Source of the DNA: Prochlorococcus sp. AG-347-G22
GTDB taxonomy: Bacteria > Cyanobacteriota > Cyanobacteriia > PCC-6307 > Cyanobiaceae
NCBI GenBank assembly: GCA_003281635.1
Contig: QCBK01000001.1
Coordinates: forward strand, 96,120-160,119
DNA length: 64,000 nucleotides
Direction of reading: 5' to 3'
In this document: positions 20,248 through 30,330 of the stretch, piece by piece
Position numbering within the stretch: position 1 is the stretch's first letter
Layout: the number at the start of each line of letters is the position of its first letter
Position numbers and translations under genes: made by a program
Notes under the pieces: model-generated
What the model saw: only the letters and a program-made list of their open reading frames with translations
Databases searched by the model: none
What the model was told of the DNA's origin: nothing

Positions 20248-20302
20248 TGCATAACAAGATGCTAAGTTTATAGACTATTTAAATAACTTAAGAAACATCA
20301 AG

Positions 20303-20725
20303 ATGTCTAATTCAAATTTCAGCAATAATCTTGGACAAGAAAATTACAGAGTTCGTTCTAACAATGAAAGATCTAATTTCAGAGATAGATCGGGCGGCAG
20401 AAGAGATGGAGGAGGATTCCGAATAAGATTGAGCGATAACGAAATGAAAGCTGTTAAATCAATACAAGAGACCTTTCAATTGAGATCTACCGTTGCGGTT
20501 CTGGGTTTCTCTGTTAGAACACTTAGCGAAATGATCAAAGACGAAAAATTGATTGAATCAATCACAGAATATGCAAAAAATAATAAAAACTCTACTCCGA
20601 ATAGACAATCACAAAATGCTTATGAAGAAAGGACAAAAACAGTACCTGATCCTTTTGCAAGACCTGTAAAAAGTCCATCAACTGAAGAGATCCAATCTAG
20701 TGAAGTAGAAGAGGATGGCAAATAA
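20303..20725 (+). CDS. Arg/Gly-rich small protein with possible ribbon-helix-helix core
   Basis: 140 residues, no signal or membrane segment. Residues 1-48 are Asn/Arg/Ser/Gly-rich, including SGGRRDGGGF, and look disordered and basic. Residues 49-85 read FRIRLSDNEMKAVKSIQETF followed by QLRSTVAVLGFSVRTLSEMI, which fits a short strand and two helices as in ribbon-helix-helix DNA-binding proteins. The tail (90-140) is polar and acidic. The last 11 bases overlap the start of trpS. I do not recognise a named family; nucleic-acid binding is inferred from composition and pattern. Confidence 0.7.
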   Translation: MSNSNFSNNLGQENYRVRSNNERSNFRDRSGGRRDGGGFRIRLSDNEMKAVKSIQETFQLRSTVAVLGFSVRTLSEMIKDEKLIESITEYAKNNKNSTPNRQSQNAYEERTKTVPDPFARPVKSPSTEEIQSSEVEEDGK

Positions 20726-21731
20726 AAAAAGAATTCTTTCGGGAGTTCAACCAACTGGTGATTTACATATTGGGAATTGGCTTGGGGCCATAAATAATTG
20801 GGTGACCCTTCAAGAGCAATATGAAACATTTCTTTGTGTAGTTGATTTACATGCAATCACAGCTTCATATAATCCCAAAGAATTATCTCAGAACACTATC
20901 TCTACTGCAGCTTTGTACGTCGCTTGTGGCATAAATCCCGATATATGCTCAATTTTTGTCCAAAGTCAGATATCTGCACATTCAGAGCTTTGTTGGATAT
21001 TAAATTGCATGACCCCAATAAACTGGATGGAAAGAATGATTCAATTCAAAGAAAAATCCATACAACAAGGAAATAATGTATCCATTGGATTATTTGACTA
21101 TCCGATCCTAATGGCTGCAGACATTCTTCTATATGACGCTGACTTTGTACCAGTAGGTGAGGATCAGAAACAACATCTTGAACTTGCCAGAGATATTGCA
21201 CAACAGAGAATTAATGCCAGATTTAGTAAGGATAAAAATATTTTAAAAATCCCTCAACCAATAATCATGAAGAATGGATCAAAAATAATGAGTTTAATTG
21301 ATGGTTCAAAAAAGATGAGCAAAAGTGATCCTAATGAGGGCAGTCGTATTAACTTACTAGATCCTCCTGAAATAATTACTAAAAAAATAAAAAGAGCAAA
21401 AAGTGATAGTTTTATTGGAATTGAATTTAACAACTCTGAGAGACCAGAATCTAAAAATCTTTTGATGATTTATTCAATATTATCTGGCAAAGAAATTTCT
21501 CAATGCGAAAATGATTTCTCAGAGACTGGATGGGGGACATTTAAAAAATTAGTTACAGAACAACTTATTGATTCACTCGAACCTATTCAGAAAAAATATA
21601 AATTATTAATTAATGATCCCTATCAATTAAACAAAATCCTTGATGAAGGGAAGGAAAAAGCTGAAGATTTAGCAAATCAGACTTTAAAAAGAGTTAAATC
21701 AAAATTAGGATTCTTCGAAATGGGGAAATAA
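20715..21731 (+). CDS. trpS: Tryptophanyl-tRNA synthetase
   Basis: Class I enzyme charging tRNA-Trp. GVQPTGDLHIGNWLGA near residue 10-25 contains the HIGN form of the HIGH motif, PVGEDQKQHLELARDIA is the tRNA synthetase core segment, and KKMSKSDPN near residue 198 is the KMSKS loop. 338 residues is normal for bacteria. The ATG lies within the last codons of the RG-rich gene, and thrS starts three bases after its stop, so the two synthetase genes are surely co-transcribed. Confidence 0.96.
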   Translation: MANKKRILSGVQPTGDLHIGNWLGAINNWVTLQEQYETFLCVVDLHAITASYNPKELSQNTISTAALYVACGINPDICSIFVQSQISAHSELCWILNCMTPINWMERMIQFKEKSIQQGNNVSIGLFDYPILMAADILLYDADFVPVGEDQKQHLELARDIAQQRINARFSKDKNILKIPQPIIMKNGSKIMSLIDGSKKMSKSDPNEGSRINLLDPPEIITKKIKRAKSDSFIGIEFNNSERPESKNLLMIYSILSGKEISQCENDFSETGWGTFKKLVTEQLIDSLEPIQKKYKLLINDPYQLNKILDEGKEKAEDLANQTLKRVKSKLGFFEMGK

Positions 21732-21734
21732 ATT

Positions 21735-23651
21735 ATGCCAATAATTACCTTACCTGATGGTTCAAAAAAGGTTTTCGAAAAATCTGTAACCATTCTAGAA
21801 ATTGCCCAGACTATAGGAGCTGGATTAGCTAAAGCAACAATTGCTGGGAAAGTAGATGGTGTTCTTCTTGATGCAACTATTCCTATAAATAAAGATTCCA
21901 AAGTTGTAATCATCACATCAAAAGATAAAGAAGGAATCGAAATTATAAGACATTCCTTTGCACACCTTATTGGTCATGCAGTTAAACAAATTTACTCTGA
22001 TATTAAAATGGCGATTGGGCCTGTAATTGAAGATGGTTTTTATTACGATATTTTTTCTGAATACAGATTTACTCCTGAAGATTTAATAAAAATTGAAAAT
22101 AGAATTAATAAATTAGTAAAAACAAACTACGACGTTGAAATCTTACAAGTTTCTAAAGAAGAGGCAATTAAAACTTTTAAAGAAAGAGATGAGACTTTTA
22201 AATTACGAATAATTGAAGATATTCCTGAAGAAGGTCTCATCAATTTATACAAGCACGAAGAATATATTGACATGTGTAGAGGGCCTCACGTACCCAATAC
22301 TAGACATTTGAGACACTTTAAATTACTTAAATTATCAGGTTCATACTGGAGAGGGAATAATGAGAATGAATCATTACAGAGAATATATGGAACTGCATGG
22401 GCAAAAGAAAAAGAACTTAATGACTACTTAACAAGAATTGAAGAAGCGGGAAAAAGGGATCATAGAAAACTTGGTAAAAAACATTCACTATTTCATATAC
22501 AAGAAGAATCTCCAGGAATGATTTTTTGGCATCCAAATGGATGGACAATCTACCAAGTTCTGGAAAAGTACATAAGAGAAATACTCAAAAAAAATGATTA
22601 TCTAGAAATTAAAACCCCACAAGCTGTTGATAAATCTCTTTGGGAAAAATCGGGTCATTGGGAAAAATTTAGAGAAGATATGTTCACTACTGCATCAGAA
22701 AATCGGACTTATGCAATTAAACCAATGAATTGTCCATGCCATATTCAAGTATTTAATCAAGGTTTAAAAAGTTATAAGGATTTACCTATTCGGCTTGCTG
22801 AATTTGGTTCTTGTCACAGAAATGAGCCCTCTGGCGCACTACACGGCTTAATGAGAGTAAGAAACTTTACACAAGATGATGCACACATATTCTGCACGGA
22901 AGAACAAATTCAAGAAGAGGTATCAACTTTTATAGATCTTGTTTTCGAGGTTTATAAAACTTTTGGTTTTGATGAAATCATTATCAAATTATCAACTCGT
23001 CCTGAAAAAAGGGTCGGTAGTGAATTGATTTGGGATAAATCAGAGGAGGCTCTTACCAAAGCTCTCGATAATAAAAACCTAAAATGGGAACTCCAACCAG
23101 GAGAGGGGGCTTTTTATGGTCCAAAAATAGAATTCTCCTTAAAAGATTGTCTTAATAGAATTTGGCAATGTGGCACTATTCAGGTTGATTTCTCAATGCC
23201 TATTAGATTGGATGCAACTTATGTAGATATTGATAATGAGAAAAGAAATCCAGTCATGCTTCATAGAGCAATTTTGGGATCCTTTGAAAGATTTATCGGA
23301 ATCTTAATTGAACAATATGAGGCAAAATTCCCAATTTGGCTTGCGCCTTACCAAATAATTTTACTGAGCATTACTGATAGAAATATTGAAAAGTGTTTAA
23401 AATTTAATGAATTATTAATTAATAATGGTTACCGATCAACAGTTGATATTAGGAATGAAAAAATAGGATATAAAATAAGGGAAGCAACCCTCCAAAGAGT
23501 TCCTTTAATTGCAGTTATTGGAGATAAAGAAGAGGAAATTGATTCAGTTGCCTTAAGAGCTTTAGATGGAAGAAATTTAGGAACTTTAAATTTACCTAAT
23601 CTTTACAAATTAATGGATGGATTGATAGAAAAAAGAGGAAGAACAGAATAA
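21735..23651 (+). CDS. thrS: Threonyl-tRNA synthetase
   Basis: Class II enzyme, 638 residues, full domain set: an N-terminal TGS-like domain (LPDGSKKVF to about 60), the editing domain with [10 protein letters not shown] and the zinc-type HxxxH, then the catalytic domain with KPMNCPCHI (zinc cysteine), [20 protein letters not shown] (motif 2) and [13 protein letters not shown] (motif 3), and a C-terminal anticodon domain starting near FPIWLAPYQ. It lies between trpS and glk with gaps of three and nine bases. Confidence 0.96.
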   Translation: MPIITLPDGSKKVFEKSVTILEIAQTIGAGLAKATIAGKVDGVLLDATIPINKDSKVVIITSKDKEGIEIIRHSFAHLIGHAVKQIYSDIKMAIGPVIEDGFYYDIFSEYRFTPEDLIKIENRINKLVKTNYDVEILQVSKEEAIKTFKERDETFKLRIIEDIPEEGLINLYKHEEYIDMCRGPHVPNTRHLRHFKLLKLSGSYWRGNNENESLQRIYGTAWAKEKELNDYLTRIEEAGKRDHRKLGKKHSLFHIQEESPGMIFWHPNGWTIYQVLEKYIREILKKNDYLEIKTPQAVDKSLWEKSGHWEKFREDMFTTASENRTYAIKPMNCPCHIQVFNQGLKSYKDLPIRLAEFGSCHRNEPSGALHGLMRVRNFTQDDAHIFCTEEQIQEEVSTFIDLVFEVYKTFGFDEIIIKLSTRPEKRVGSELIWDKSEEALTKALDNKNLKWELQPGEGAFYGPKIEFSLKDCLNRIWQCGTIQVDFSMPIRLDATYVDIDNEKRNPVMLHRAILGSFERFIGILIEQYEAKFPIWLAPYQIILLSITDRNIEKCLKFNELLINNGYRSTVDIRNEKIGYKIREATLQRVPLIAVIGDKEEEIDSVALRALDGRNLGTLNLPNLYKLMDGLIEKRGRTE

Positions 23652-23660
23652 TTTAAATAC

Positions 23661-24686
23661 ATGAATTTTCTCGCTTGTGATTTAGGGGGTACAAAGGTAC
23701 TATTAGGTATATTCGAAAAAGAAAAAAATAATAATTCGCCTAAGTTAATATTCAAAAAGAAATATATATCATCTGATTGGGGTTCTTTTGAATTAATCTT
23801 AGAAGATTTTCTCAAAAAAGAATGCAAAAATATTATTCATCCTTCTTCTGCATGTTTCGCCGTGGCTGGTCCTTTATCTAACAACAACGCAAAAATAATT
23901 AATTTGTCATGGAATATTTCTGGAAATGCTTTACAGAACAAATTTAATTTTAAAAGCTGTGAGCTAATAAATGATTTCGCTGTACAAATTTATGGAATAC
24001 CCTTTTTAAAAAAAAATCAATATTTTACTATCCAAAATGGTTCCCATTCAGAAGGAGCTAATAATGATTTGCATGCCATTGTTGGAGCTGGGACTGGTTT
24101 GGGCATTGCAAGAGGAATAATCACAGGGGAAAAAGTAAAAGTCTTAGCTAGTGAAGGAGGTCATGCTGAGTACTCCCCAAAGTCAAAATTAGAATGGGAA
24201 TTAAAAATTTGGCTTAAGAATTATCTAAAAGTTGAAAGGATATCTTGCGAGAGAATTATTAGCGGCACGGGTTTATCAAGAATTGCCGAATGGAGACTAA
24301 GCAAACCTGATGCACAAAACCATCCTCTACAAAAATATTTGAAAAAAATTAAAATTTTTGATGCTGCGAGAAAAGAACTACCTGAAAAAATTTGTAATCT
24401 TTCTAAAGAAGGGGATAAGATAATGATTGAAGTTGAGAGGATTTGGTTAGGCGCTTATGCCTCTTTATTGGGAGATGTTGCTCTTCAAGAATTATGCTTT
24501 GGCGGGTTATGGATTTCTGGAGGAACTGCATCAAAACATTTCAAAAACTTTAAATCAGATTTATTTTTAAAACAATTTTTCGACAAGGGAAGATTAAAAG
24601 ATATTCTTAAAACAATACCTATGAACGTAATCTTAGATGAAGAGTTTGGACTATTTAGTGCAGCCTGCAGAGCAAAAATGCTTTAA
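23661..24686 (+). CDS. glk: Glucokinase (ROK-unrelated bacterial Glk family)
   Basis: Phosphorylates glucose, for example that released from glycogen or taken up. The start is MNFLACDLGGTKVLLGIF, with the ATP-binding DxGGT motif. Further in are CFAVAGPLS, ELINDFAVQIYG (catalytic Asp), AIVGAGTGLGIA and SEGGHAEYSP. 341 residues is the usual size for the Glk family of cyanobacteria. It sits between thrS and thrB on one strand with short gaps. Confidence 0.93.
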   Translation: MNFLACDLGGTKVLLGIFEKEKNNNSPKLIFKKKYISSDWGSFELILEDFLKKECKNIIHPSSACFAVAGPLSNNNAKIINLSWNISGNALQNKFNFKSCELINDFAVQIYGIPFLKKNQYFTIQNGSHSEGANNDLHAIVGAGTGLGIARGIITGEKVKVLASEGGHAEYSPKSKLEWELKIWLKNYLKVERISCERIISGTGLSRIAEWRLSKPDAQNHPLQKYLKKIKIFDAARKELPEKICNLSKEGDKIMIEVERIWLGAYASLLGDVALQELCFGGLWISGGTASKHFKNFKSDLFLKQFFDKGRLKDILKTIPMNVILDEEFGLFSAACRAKML

Positions 24687-24704
24687 AAAACTTAAAAACA
24701 AAAA

Positions 24705-25652
24705 ATGTTTATCCCCGAAGTAGGTAAAAAAATAAGGGTAACAGTTCCTTCTACAACTGCCAATTTAGGGCCTGGATTCGATTGTCTTGGAGCAGCATTA
24801 GATTTGTATAATGAGTTTATTTTTACAAGAATTGAAGGTGGTGGAGATAGATTTGATTTAATAATGGAAAGTACAGATGGTAATCACTTAAGAGGAGGAC
24901 CTGAAAACTTAGTTTTTAGAGCGGCTCAAAAAGTTTGGGAGAGCGCTAATATGGAACCTTTTGCACTCGAAGCAAGAGTTAAGTTAGCAGTGCCACCTGC
25001 ACGCGGACTTGGAAGTAGTGCTACAGCAATAGTAGCTGGACTAATCGGAGCAAATGCAATTATGAACTCTCCATTGTCCAAAGAAAAACTCCTTGAACTT
25101 GCAATTGACATAGAAGGTCATCCTGATAATGTAGTTCCTTCTCTTCTAGGTGGGCTTTGTTTAACAGCCAAGTCGTCTTCACAAAGATGGAGAATCATTA
25201 GATGTGATTGGCACGATTCAATTAAAGCTGTTGTAGCAATACCTGCAATTCGTCTAAGCACAAGTGAAGCAAGAAAGGTTATGCCCAAGAATGTGCCCAT
25301 ATCTGATGCCGTAACAAATATGGGGGCACTTACCTTGTTACTAAATGGCTTAAAAGCAGGAAATGAGGAACTTATAAAAGAGGGAATGTTTGATAAGCTA
25401 CATGAACCTTATAGATGGAAACTTATTAAAGGTGGACAGGAAGTAAAAGATGCAGCAATAAATGCGGGTGCTCTAGGATGCGCAATTAGTGGGGCTGGAC
25501 CAAGTATTTTAGCTTTGTGTAAAAAAGAAAATGGTAAAAACGTCAGTCAAGCAATGGTTAAAGCATGGGAAAAGTCTGGTGTAGCAAGCAGAGCACCATT
25601 CTTAAACGTTCAAACAAAAGGTAGCCAATTTAGCACTATCTCTGGTAAGTAG
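24705..25652 (+). CDS. thrB: Homoserine kinase
   Basis: GHMP-family kinase in threonine synthesis. The N-terminus has VPSTTANLGPGFDCLGAALDLY, the ATP loop is PPARGLGSSATAIVAGL (about residues 86-102), followed by EGHPDNVVPSLLGG and a C-terminal CAISGAGPSILAL, all diagnostic. 315 residues is normal. The threonine theme is shared with thrS two genes upstream; a gap of 79 bases separates it from ndhD, which may therefore have its own promoter. Confidence 0.95.
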   Translation: MFIPEVGKKIRVTVPSTTANLGPGFDCLGAALDLYNEFIFTRIEGGGDRFDLIMESTDGNHLRGGPENLVFRAAQKVWESANMEPFALEARVKLAVPPARGLGSSATAIVAGLIGANAIMNSPLSKEKLLELAIDIEGHPDNVVPSLLGGLCLTAKSSSQRWRIIRCDWHDSIKAVVAIPAIRLSTSEARKVMPKNVPISDAVTNMGALTLLLNGLKAGNEELIKEGMFDKLHEPYRWKLIKGGQEVKDAAINAGALGCAISGAGPSILALCKKENGKNVSQAMVKAWEKSGVASRAPFLNVQTKGSQFSTISGK

Positions 25653-25731
25653 TTTTGCTTAGGCGTTTTTAATGTTATAGTCTCAAGCTAGTACAACTTC
25701 AACTAGAATAAAAAAATTATTCATTCCATAA

Positions 25732-27273
25732 ATGAATTTAGAATCTTTTCCTTGGCTATCATCTATTGTTTTACTGCCATTAATTGGGGCATTAACAATG
25801 CCTTTTTTGAATTCGAAAGAAGGAGAAGATAATACACTCCCTAGAAATATCTCATTAAGTTTTTTATTTGTAGATTTCTTACTAATAATCGGCGTTCTTT
25901 TTCAAAAATTCAATACTTCAGATAGCTCTTTGCAACTGGTAGAAAAAATTACTTGGTTACCTTCAATTGGCTTAGAGTGGTCTCTAGGAGTCGATGGATT
26001 ATCTGCCCCATTAGTAGCTTTGAGTGGGTTAATTACATTTTTATCAGCTGCCGCTAGTTGGAAAATCAAGAAAAAATCTAATCTATATTTTGCTCTTTTA
26101 TTAGTCCAAGCATCTGCGCAGGCACTTGTTTTCCTTTCTCAAGATTTCCTGTTATTTTTCTTGGCATGGGAACTTGAATTAGTTCCCGTATATCTTCTTA
26201 TTGCAATATGGGGAGGGAAAAAGAAATTATATGCGGCCACTAAATTTATTCTTTATACAGCTTTAGCTTCATTATTAATACTCATAAGTGGGTTAGCACT
26301 TGCATTGAGCGGTGACACCTTTACTCTAAATATTACTGATTTAACCAATAAACATGTAACAGGTAGTCTAGCTTTATTATCTTACTTAGGATTTTTAATT
26401 GGTTTTGGAGTAAAACTGCCTATTTTTCCATTACATACTTGGCTACCCGATGCACATGGAGAGGCTAATGCACCAGTCTCAATGTTACTAGCTGGAATAC
26501 TTTTGAAAATGGGAGGCTACGCTCTTTTAAGATTTAATGTTCAAATACTACCTGAAGTACATCTTCAAATTGCACCTGCATTAATTATCCTTGGAATCAT
26601 TAACATAATCTATGGTGCATTAAATGCATTTGCACAAGATAACGTCAAAAGAAGAATTGCGTGTAGCTCAGTGAGTCATATGGGTTTTGTTTTATTAGGA
26701 ATTGGGGCAGTTGATGCTCTAGGTATAAGTGGAGCAATGTTACAAATGATCAGTCACGGACTTATCGCTGCAGCTATGTTTTTTGTTACTGGCTCATTCT
26801 ATGAAAGGACAAATACCCTTTCAATACCAAATATGGGCGGTTTGGCAAAGGTATTGCCAATAACCTTTGCTTTTTTCTTAGCAAGCTCTTTGGCCTCTCT
26901 AGCGTTACCTGGCATGAGCGGTTTTATAAGCGAAATAACTGTATTTTTAGGCATCACTAGTCAAGAGGGCTTCAGCTCCATCTTTAGATCGATCACAATT
27001 CTTATTGCTGCAATAGGTCTAGTTTTAACGCCAATATATCTTTTATCAATGTGTAGAAGAGTATTTTTTGGTCCTAGAATTCCTGCACTAGCTACAGTTA
27101 AAGAGATGAATGGTAGAGAATTGACGATCGGATTCAGTTTATTGTTGCCTACTTTGGTAATAGGTTTTTGGCCGAAAATCGCCATTAATTTATACGAAAC
27201 TTCAACCAATGCTCTCAGTCAGCAGCTTACTTTAGCTAAGTTAATAGGTATTATTACAACACTAGTTAATTAA
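25732..27273 (+). CDS. ndhD: NDH-1 complex subunit NdhD (chain 4)
   Basis: Proton-pumping membrane subunit of the thylakoid NAD(P)H dehydrogenase-like complex, which takes electrons from ferredoxin to plastoquinone. 513 residues, about 14 hydrophobic segments. [17 protein letters not shown] carries the conserved membrane glutamate, [21 protein letters not shown] the conserved lysine and loop, and [17 protein letters not shown] follows. The sequence matches the NuoM/NdhD branch. Which NdhD paralogue (respiratory or CO2-uptake type) cannot be settled by eye; in Prochlorococcus a single respiratory type is expected. Confidence 0.94.
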   Translation: MNLESFPWLSSIVLLPLIGALTMPFLNSKEGEDNTLPRNISLSFLFVDFLLIIGVLFQKFNTSDSSLQLVEKITWLPSIGLEWSLGVDGLSAPLVALSGLITFLSAAASWKIKKKSNLYFALLLVQASAQALVFLSQDFLLFFLAWELELVPVYLLIAIWGGKKKLYAATKFILYTALASLLILISGLALALSGDTFTLNITDLTNKHVTGSLALLSYLGFLIGFGVKLPIFPLHTWLPDAHGEANAPVSMLLAGILLKMGGYALLRFNVQILPEVHLQIAPALIILGIINIIYGALNAFAQDNVKRRIACSSVSHMGFVLLGIGAVDALGISGAMLQMISHGLIAAAMFFVTGSFYERTNTLSIPNMGGLAKVLPITFAFFLASSLASLALPGMSGFISEITVFLGITSQEGFSSIFRSITILIAAIGLVLTPIYLLSMCRRVFFGPRIPALATVKEMNGRELTIGFSLLLPTLVIGFWPKIAINLYETSTNALSQQLTLAKLIGIITTLVN

Positions 27274-27287
27274 ATTATTTTTAATAA

Positions 27288-29366
27288 ATGGACACCCCAA
27301 TTTTTAATTATGGAGAATTACCAGAATTCAAAAAATTTACTCCAGAAAACATAAGTAAAGAATTTCCCATAGTACTTGAAAAGATTACTGAAGATTTTAA
27401 AAAAATAGAGAAAAATTTATCTAATTATTTGATTCAGAATGATTTAAATTGGGATAAAGTAATAAATCCACTTAATGAAGTTAATGAAATCCTTAGATGG
27501 AGTTGGGGAGTAATAAGTCATCTAAATGCTGTAAATAATTCTGAAAGCCTAAGAAATATTTATTCAAAATTTCTTCCAGAGATTATTAGCTTGAGTAACA
27601 AATTCGGACAAAGTAAAATTATTTACAAAGCTTTAGTAAAGCTTAAAGAGACAAACAACTTTGATCAAGTCAAAAACAGAATTTTAGATAAAGAAATTCT
27701 TGATATGCAACACAAAGGAATTTCTCTACCAAAAAACGATCAAGAAGAATTCAACAACATTTCAGAAAAACTTGGAAAGCTATCAACAGACTTCAGCAAC
27801 AATGTTCTTGATGCTACTAATAAATGGTTTCTTATATTAAGTAAAAAATCTGAAGTCGATGGTCTTCCTGAACGAGTACTTGAATTGATGGCAATTTCTG
27901 CGCACAGTCACTTAAATAAAAATGAAGAGGTTGATATTAAAAATGGTCCTTGGAAATTGAGTCTAGATATTCCAACTTATACTTCATTCATGACATATGC
28001 CACCGACCGTAATCTTAGAGAAAAACTATATAAGGCTTTCGTTGGTAGAGCCTCTCAAGGAGAAAAAAATAATTCTCAAATCATTGAAGAGATATTATCT
28101 CTTAGAACTAAACAGGCTAATCTTCTCGGTTATAAAAGTTGGGCAGAACTAAGTTTGTCAACAAAAATGGCGAAAGAAATTAAAAATGTTGAAAACCTTT
28201 TAGAAGAATTGAGAGAACCAGCATACCAAACGGCAAAAATTGAATTAGAAACTCTCAATAACTTTTCTAAAGCTAATGGTTTTCCAAAATCGCAGAATAT
28301 TGAGCCTTGGGATATTAGTTTTTGGTCTGAACTTCTTAGAAAGGAAAAGTTCAATTTGGATCAAGAGTCTTTGAGACCATGGTTCCCACTAAATGATGTT
28401 TTGAAAGGTTTATTTAAATTAAGCGAAAAGCTTTTTGAAATTAAAGTAGTAGAAACAACTGATGAGGCACCGATTTGGAATGATGACGTTTTATTTTTTA
28501 ACATCCTCGATAAAGCAGATAACAAAATAGCATCTTTTTACCTCGATCCATATTCTCGGCCTAAATCAAAGAGAGGAGGTGCTTGGATGGATGAATGTTT
28601 GAATAAAAATAATATTACCCTCCCAGTAGCTTATCTCGTCTGTAATCAGACTCCACCATCAAAAGATAAACCAAGTTTGATGAGTTTTGAAGAAGTTCAG
28701 ACACTGTTCCATGAATTTGGACATGGTCTTCAACACATGCTCACTACTGTAAATCTTCCTCAGGCAGCTGGGATCAATAACGTTGAATGGGATGCAGTCG
28801 AACTTCCAAGTCAATTTATGGAAAACTGGTGTTTCCACAAAAATACACTTTTAAATATTGCTAAGCACTATAAAACAGGAGAAAAATTATCTGATGAAAA
28901 TTTTGAAAAGCTCGTAAATAATAGAACTTTTAATTGTGGTATGGCTACCCTTAGACAACTACATTTCGCGATAACAGACCTCAGATTACACAGTAGTATC
29001 GATCAAAACAAAGGTAAAACAGCGGATGAAATAAGAAGAGAAATTGCTAAACAAACTACTGTTATTGAACCAATTCAAGAAGATCAATTTCTTTGTTGTT
29101 TTAGTCATATATTTGCAGGCGGTTATTCTGCAGGATATTACTCATATAAATGGGCTGAAGTTCTAAGTGCTGATGCTTTTTCAATGTTCGAAGAAGCTGA
29201 TCTGGAAAACTCTGAAGATTTAAACTTAATAGGAAAGAAATTTAAAGATACAATACTTAGCTTGGGAGGAAGCTTACCTCCATTAGATATATTTAAACTA
29301 TTCAGGGGAAGAGAGCCACAAACAGATTCTTTAATAAGACATTTAGGTCTAGCTGGAGCTACTTAA
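27288..29366 (+). CDS. prlC: M3-family oligopeptidase (oligopeptidase A-like)
   Basis: Cytoplasmic zinc peptidase that degrades short peptides, including cleaved signal peptides. The zinc site is in LFHEFGHGLQHML (HExxH, near residue 480) with the third ligand in the downstream VEWDAVELPSQFMENW. C-terminal FAGGYSAGYYSYKWAEVLSADAF is typical of the M3A group. 692 residues is normal. It lies 14 bases after ndhD. Its 3' end overlaps the convergent hydrolase gene by eight bases. Confidence 0.92.
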   Translation: MDTPIFNYGELPEFKKFTPENISKEFPIVLEKITEDFKKIEKNLSNYLIQNDLNWDKVINPLNEVNEILRWSWGVISHLNAVNNSESLRNIYSKFLPEIISLSNKFGQSKIIYKALVKLKETNNFDQVKNRILDKEILDMQHKGISLPKNDQEEFNNISEKLGKLSTDFSNNVLDATNKWFLILSKKSEVDGLPERVLELMAISAHSHLNKNEEVDIKNGPWKLSLDIPTYTSFMTYATDRNLREKLYKAFVGRASQGEKNNSQIIEEILSLRTKQANLLGYKSWAELSLSTKMAKEIKNVENLLEELREPAYQTAKIELETLNNFSKANGFPKSQNIEPWDISFWSELLRKEKFNLDQESLRPWFPLNDVLKGLFKLSEKLFEIKVVETTDEAPIWNDDVLFFNILDKADNKIASFYLDPYSRPKSKRGGAWMDECLNKNNITLPVAYLVCNQTPPSKDKPSLMSFEEVQTLFHEFGHGLQHMLTTVNLPQAAGINNVEWDAVELPSQFMENWCFHKNTLLNIAKHYKTGEKLSDENFEKLVNNRTFNCGMATLRQLHFAITDLRLHSSIDQNKGKTADEIRREIAKQTTVIEPIQEDQFLCCFSHIFAGGYSAGYYSYKWAEVLSADAFSMFEEADLENSEDLNLIGKKFKDTILSLGGSLPPLDIFKLFRGREPQTDSLIRHLGLAGAT

Positions 29367-29952
29367 TAATTTCACCGATTATTTTGTCAACCACAGTTTT
29401 ATTTCTTACAAGATTTCTATGTTTATATACATTTACTGATATTTTTTTTCCAAAATTTAAATTTGTCCACCAGCCAGGGAAAACCATCAAATCCCAATAA
29501 GTGTAGAAATTTATACACTCAATATCATCAAGAAAAAAATCATTATTTGCGAGTTCTTTCAAAAACTTACTATTTATTTTCATTTCTGCTATTCCTCTAA
29601 AAGGGTATTTAGGTATTAATTGAGCCATCAAAGTTCCTTTGTGAGGGGAACCTATAGATATTAATCTTCTTGTTCTTTTATGCCCATTAAATTTTTGAAG
29701 CCAGTATCTGCCAACTATTCCTCCCATAGAAAATCCCAAAATATCTATTTCTTTTCTTAAACCATATTTCTCTAAAATTAATTCGTTTAATTTATTAGTT
29801 AAATCCTGAATTGAAGTCATTCCATATGAATGATTAAGAGTTGGGGCAAAATATTCAATTCCAATATCATCAAGTTTAGAGGTAATAGAAGAAAAAATAC
29901 TTGAATTATTCCAAAGACCATGAATCAATATAATGGGATATCTCCTTTCCAA
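29359..29952 (-). CDS. Alpha/beta hydrolase, lipase-like
   Basis: 197 residues with ILIHGLW near the N-terminus (oxyanion region) and a GFSMGG nucleophile elbow around Ser75, matching compact cyanobacterial triacylglycerol-lipase-like or PGAP1-like hydrolases. A late histidine in VYKHRN could complete the triad. There is no export signal, so a cytoplasmic location is likely. The start is TTG at 29952; the AAGGAGAT just inside would be a strong Shine-Dalgarno, hinting that translation might begin a few codons later. Substrate unknown. It precedes nothing downstream on its strand, and ends inside the prlC 3' end. Confidence 0.72.
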   Translation of the reverse strand: MERRYPIILIHGLWNNSSIFSSITSKLDDIGIEYFAPTLNHSYGMTSIQDLTNKLNELILEKYGLRKEIDILGFSMGGIVGRYWLQKFNGHKRTRRLISIGSPHKGTLMAQLIPKYPFRGIAEMKINSKFLKELANNDFFLDDIECINFYTYWDLMVFPGWWTNLNFGKKISVNVYKHRNLVRNKTVVDKIIGEIIK

Positions 29953-29956
29953 TACT

Positions 29957-30319
29957 TTAATTATTTTTAAGAATTCTTACTATTGATACCTTCCCATCGA
30001 AACCTGTAATTGGAGGATTACATTTTGTCAAAATAATTTTAATTTTAGAAAGATTAAATTCCTGATCAATGATTTCTAAAATTTCGTTTGAATATTTTTC
30101 GATTGTGAAACAATATATTTTCTTTGATTGATCTTTTAAAATTTGAACTAATTTTGAATAGTCAACTGTTTTTTTTATATCATCATTTAAAGTACAATTA
30201 TCAAAATCAGTCCACAAAAATATATCTAAAATAAATAGTTGTCCTAATTCTCTTTCTTCATCAAGAACGCCAACCCTAGCCCAAAGTTTAATATTCTTAA
30301 TTTTTAAAAAAGTTTCCAC
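29957..30319 (-). CDS. folB: Dihydroneopterin aldolase
   Basis: Folate-pathway enzyme that splits dihydroneopterin. The 120-residue chain has the FolB pattern: a first strand with IKNIKLWARVGVLDEERELGQ, including the catalytic-region glutamate, then TVDYSKLVQIL, and a C-terminal ILTKCNPPITGFDGKVSI with the conserved lysine. Length is typical of the octameric enzyme subunit. The start is GTG at 30319. It is four bases upstream of the lipase-like gene and 11 after proA. Confidence 0.87.
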   Translation of the reverse strand: METFLKIKNIKLWARVGVLDEERELGQLFILDIFLWTDFDNCTLNDDIKKTVDYSKLVQILKDQSKKIYCFTIEKYSNEILEIIDQEFNLSKIKIILTKCNPPITGFDGKVSIVRILKNN

Positions 30320-30330
30320 CTTTATAAGTT

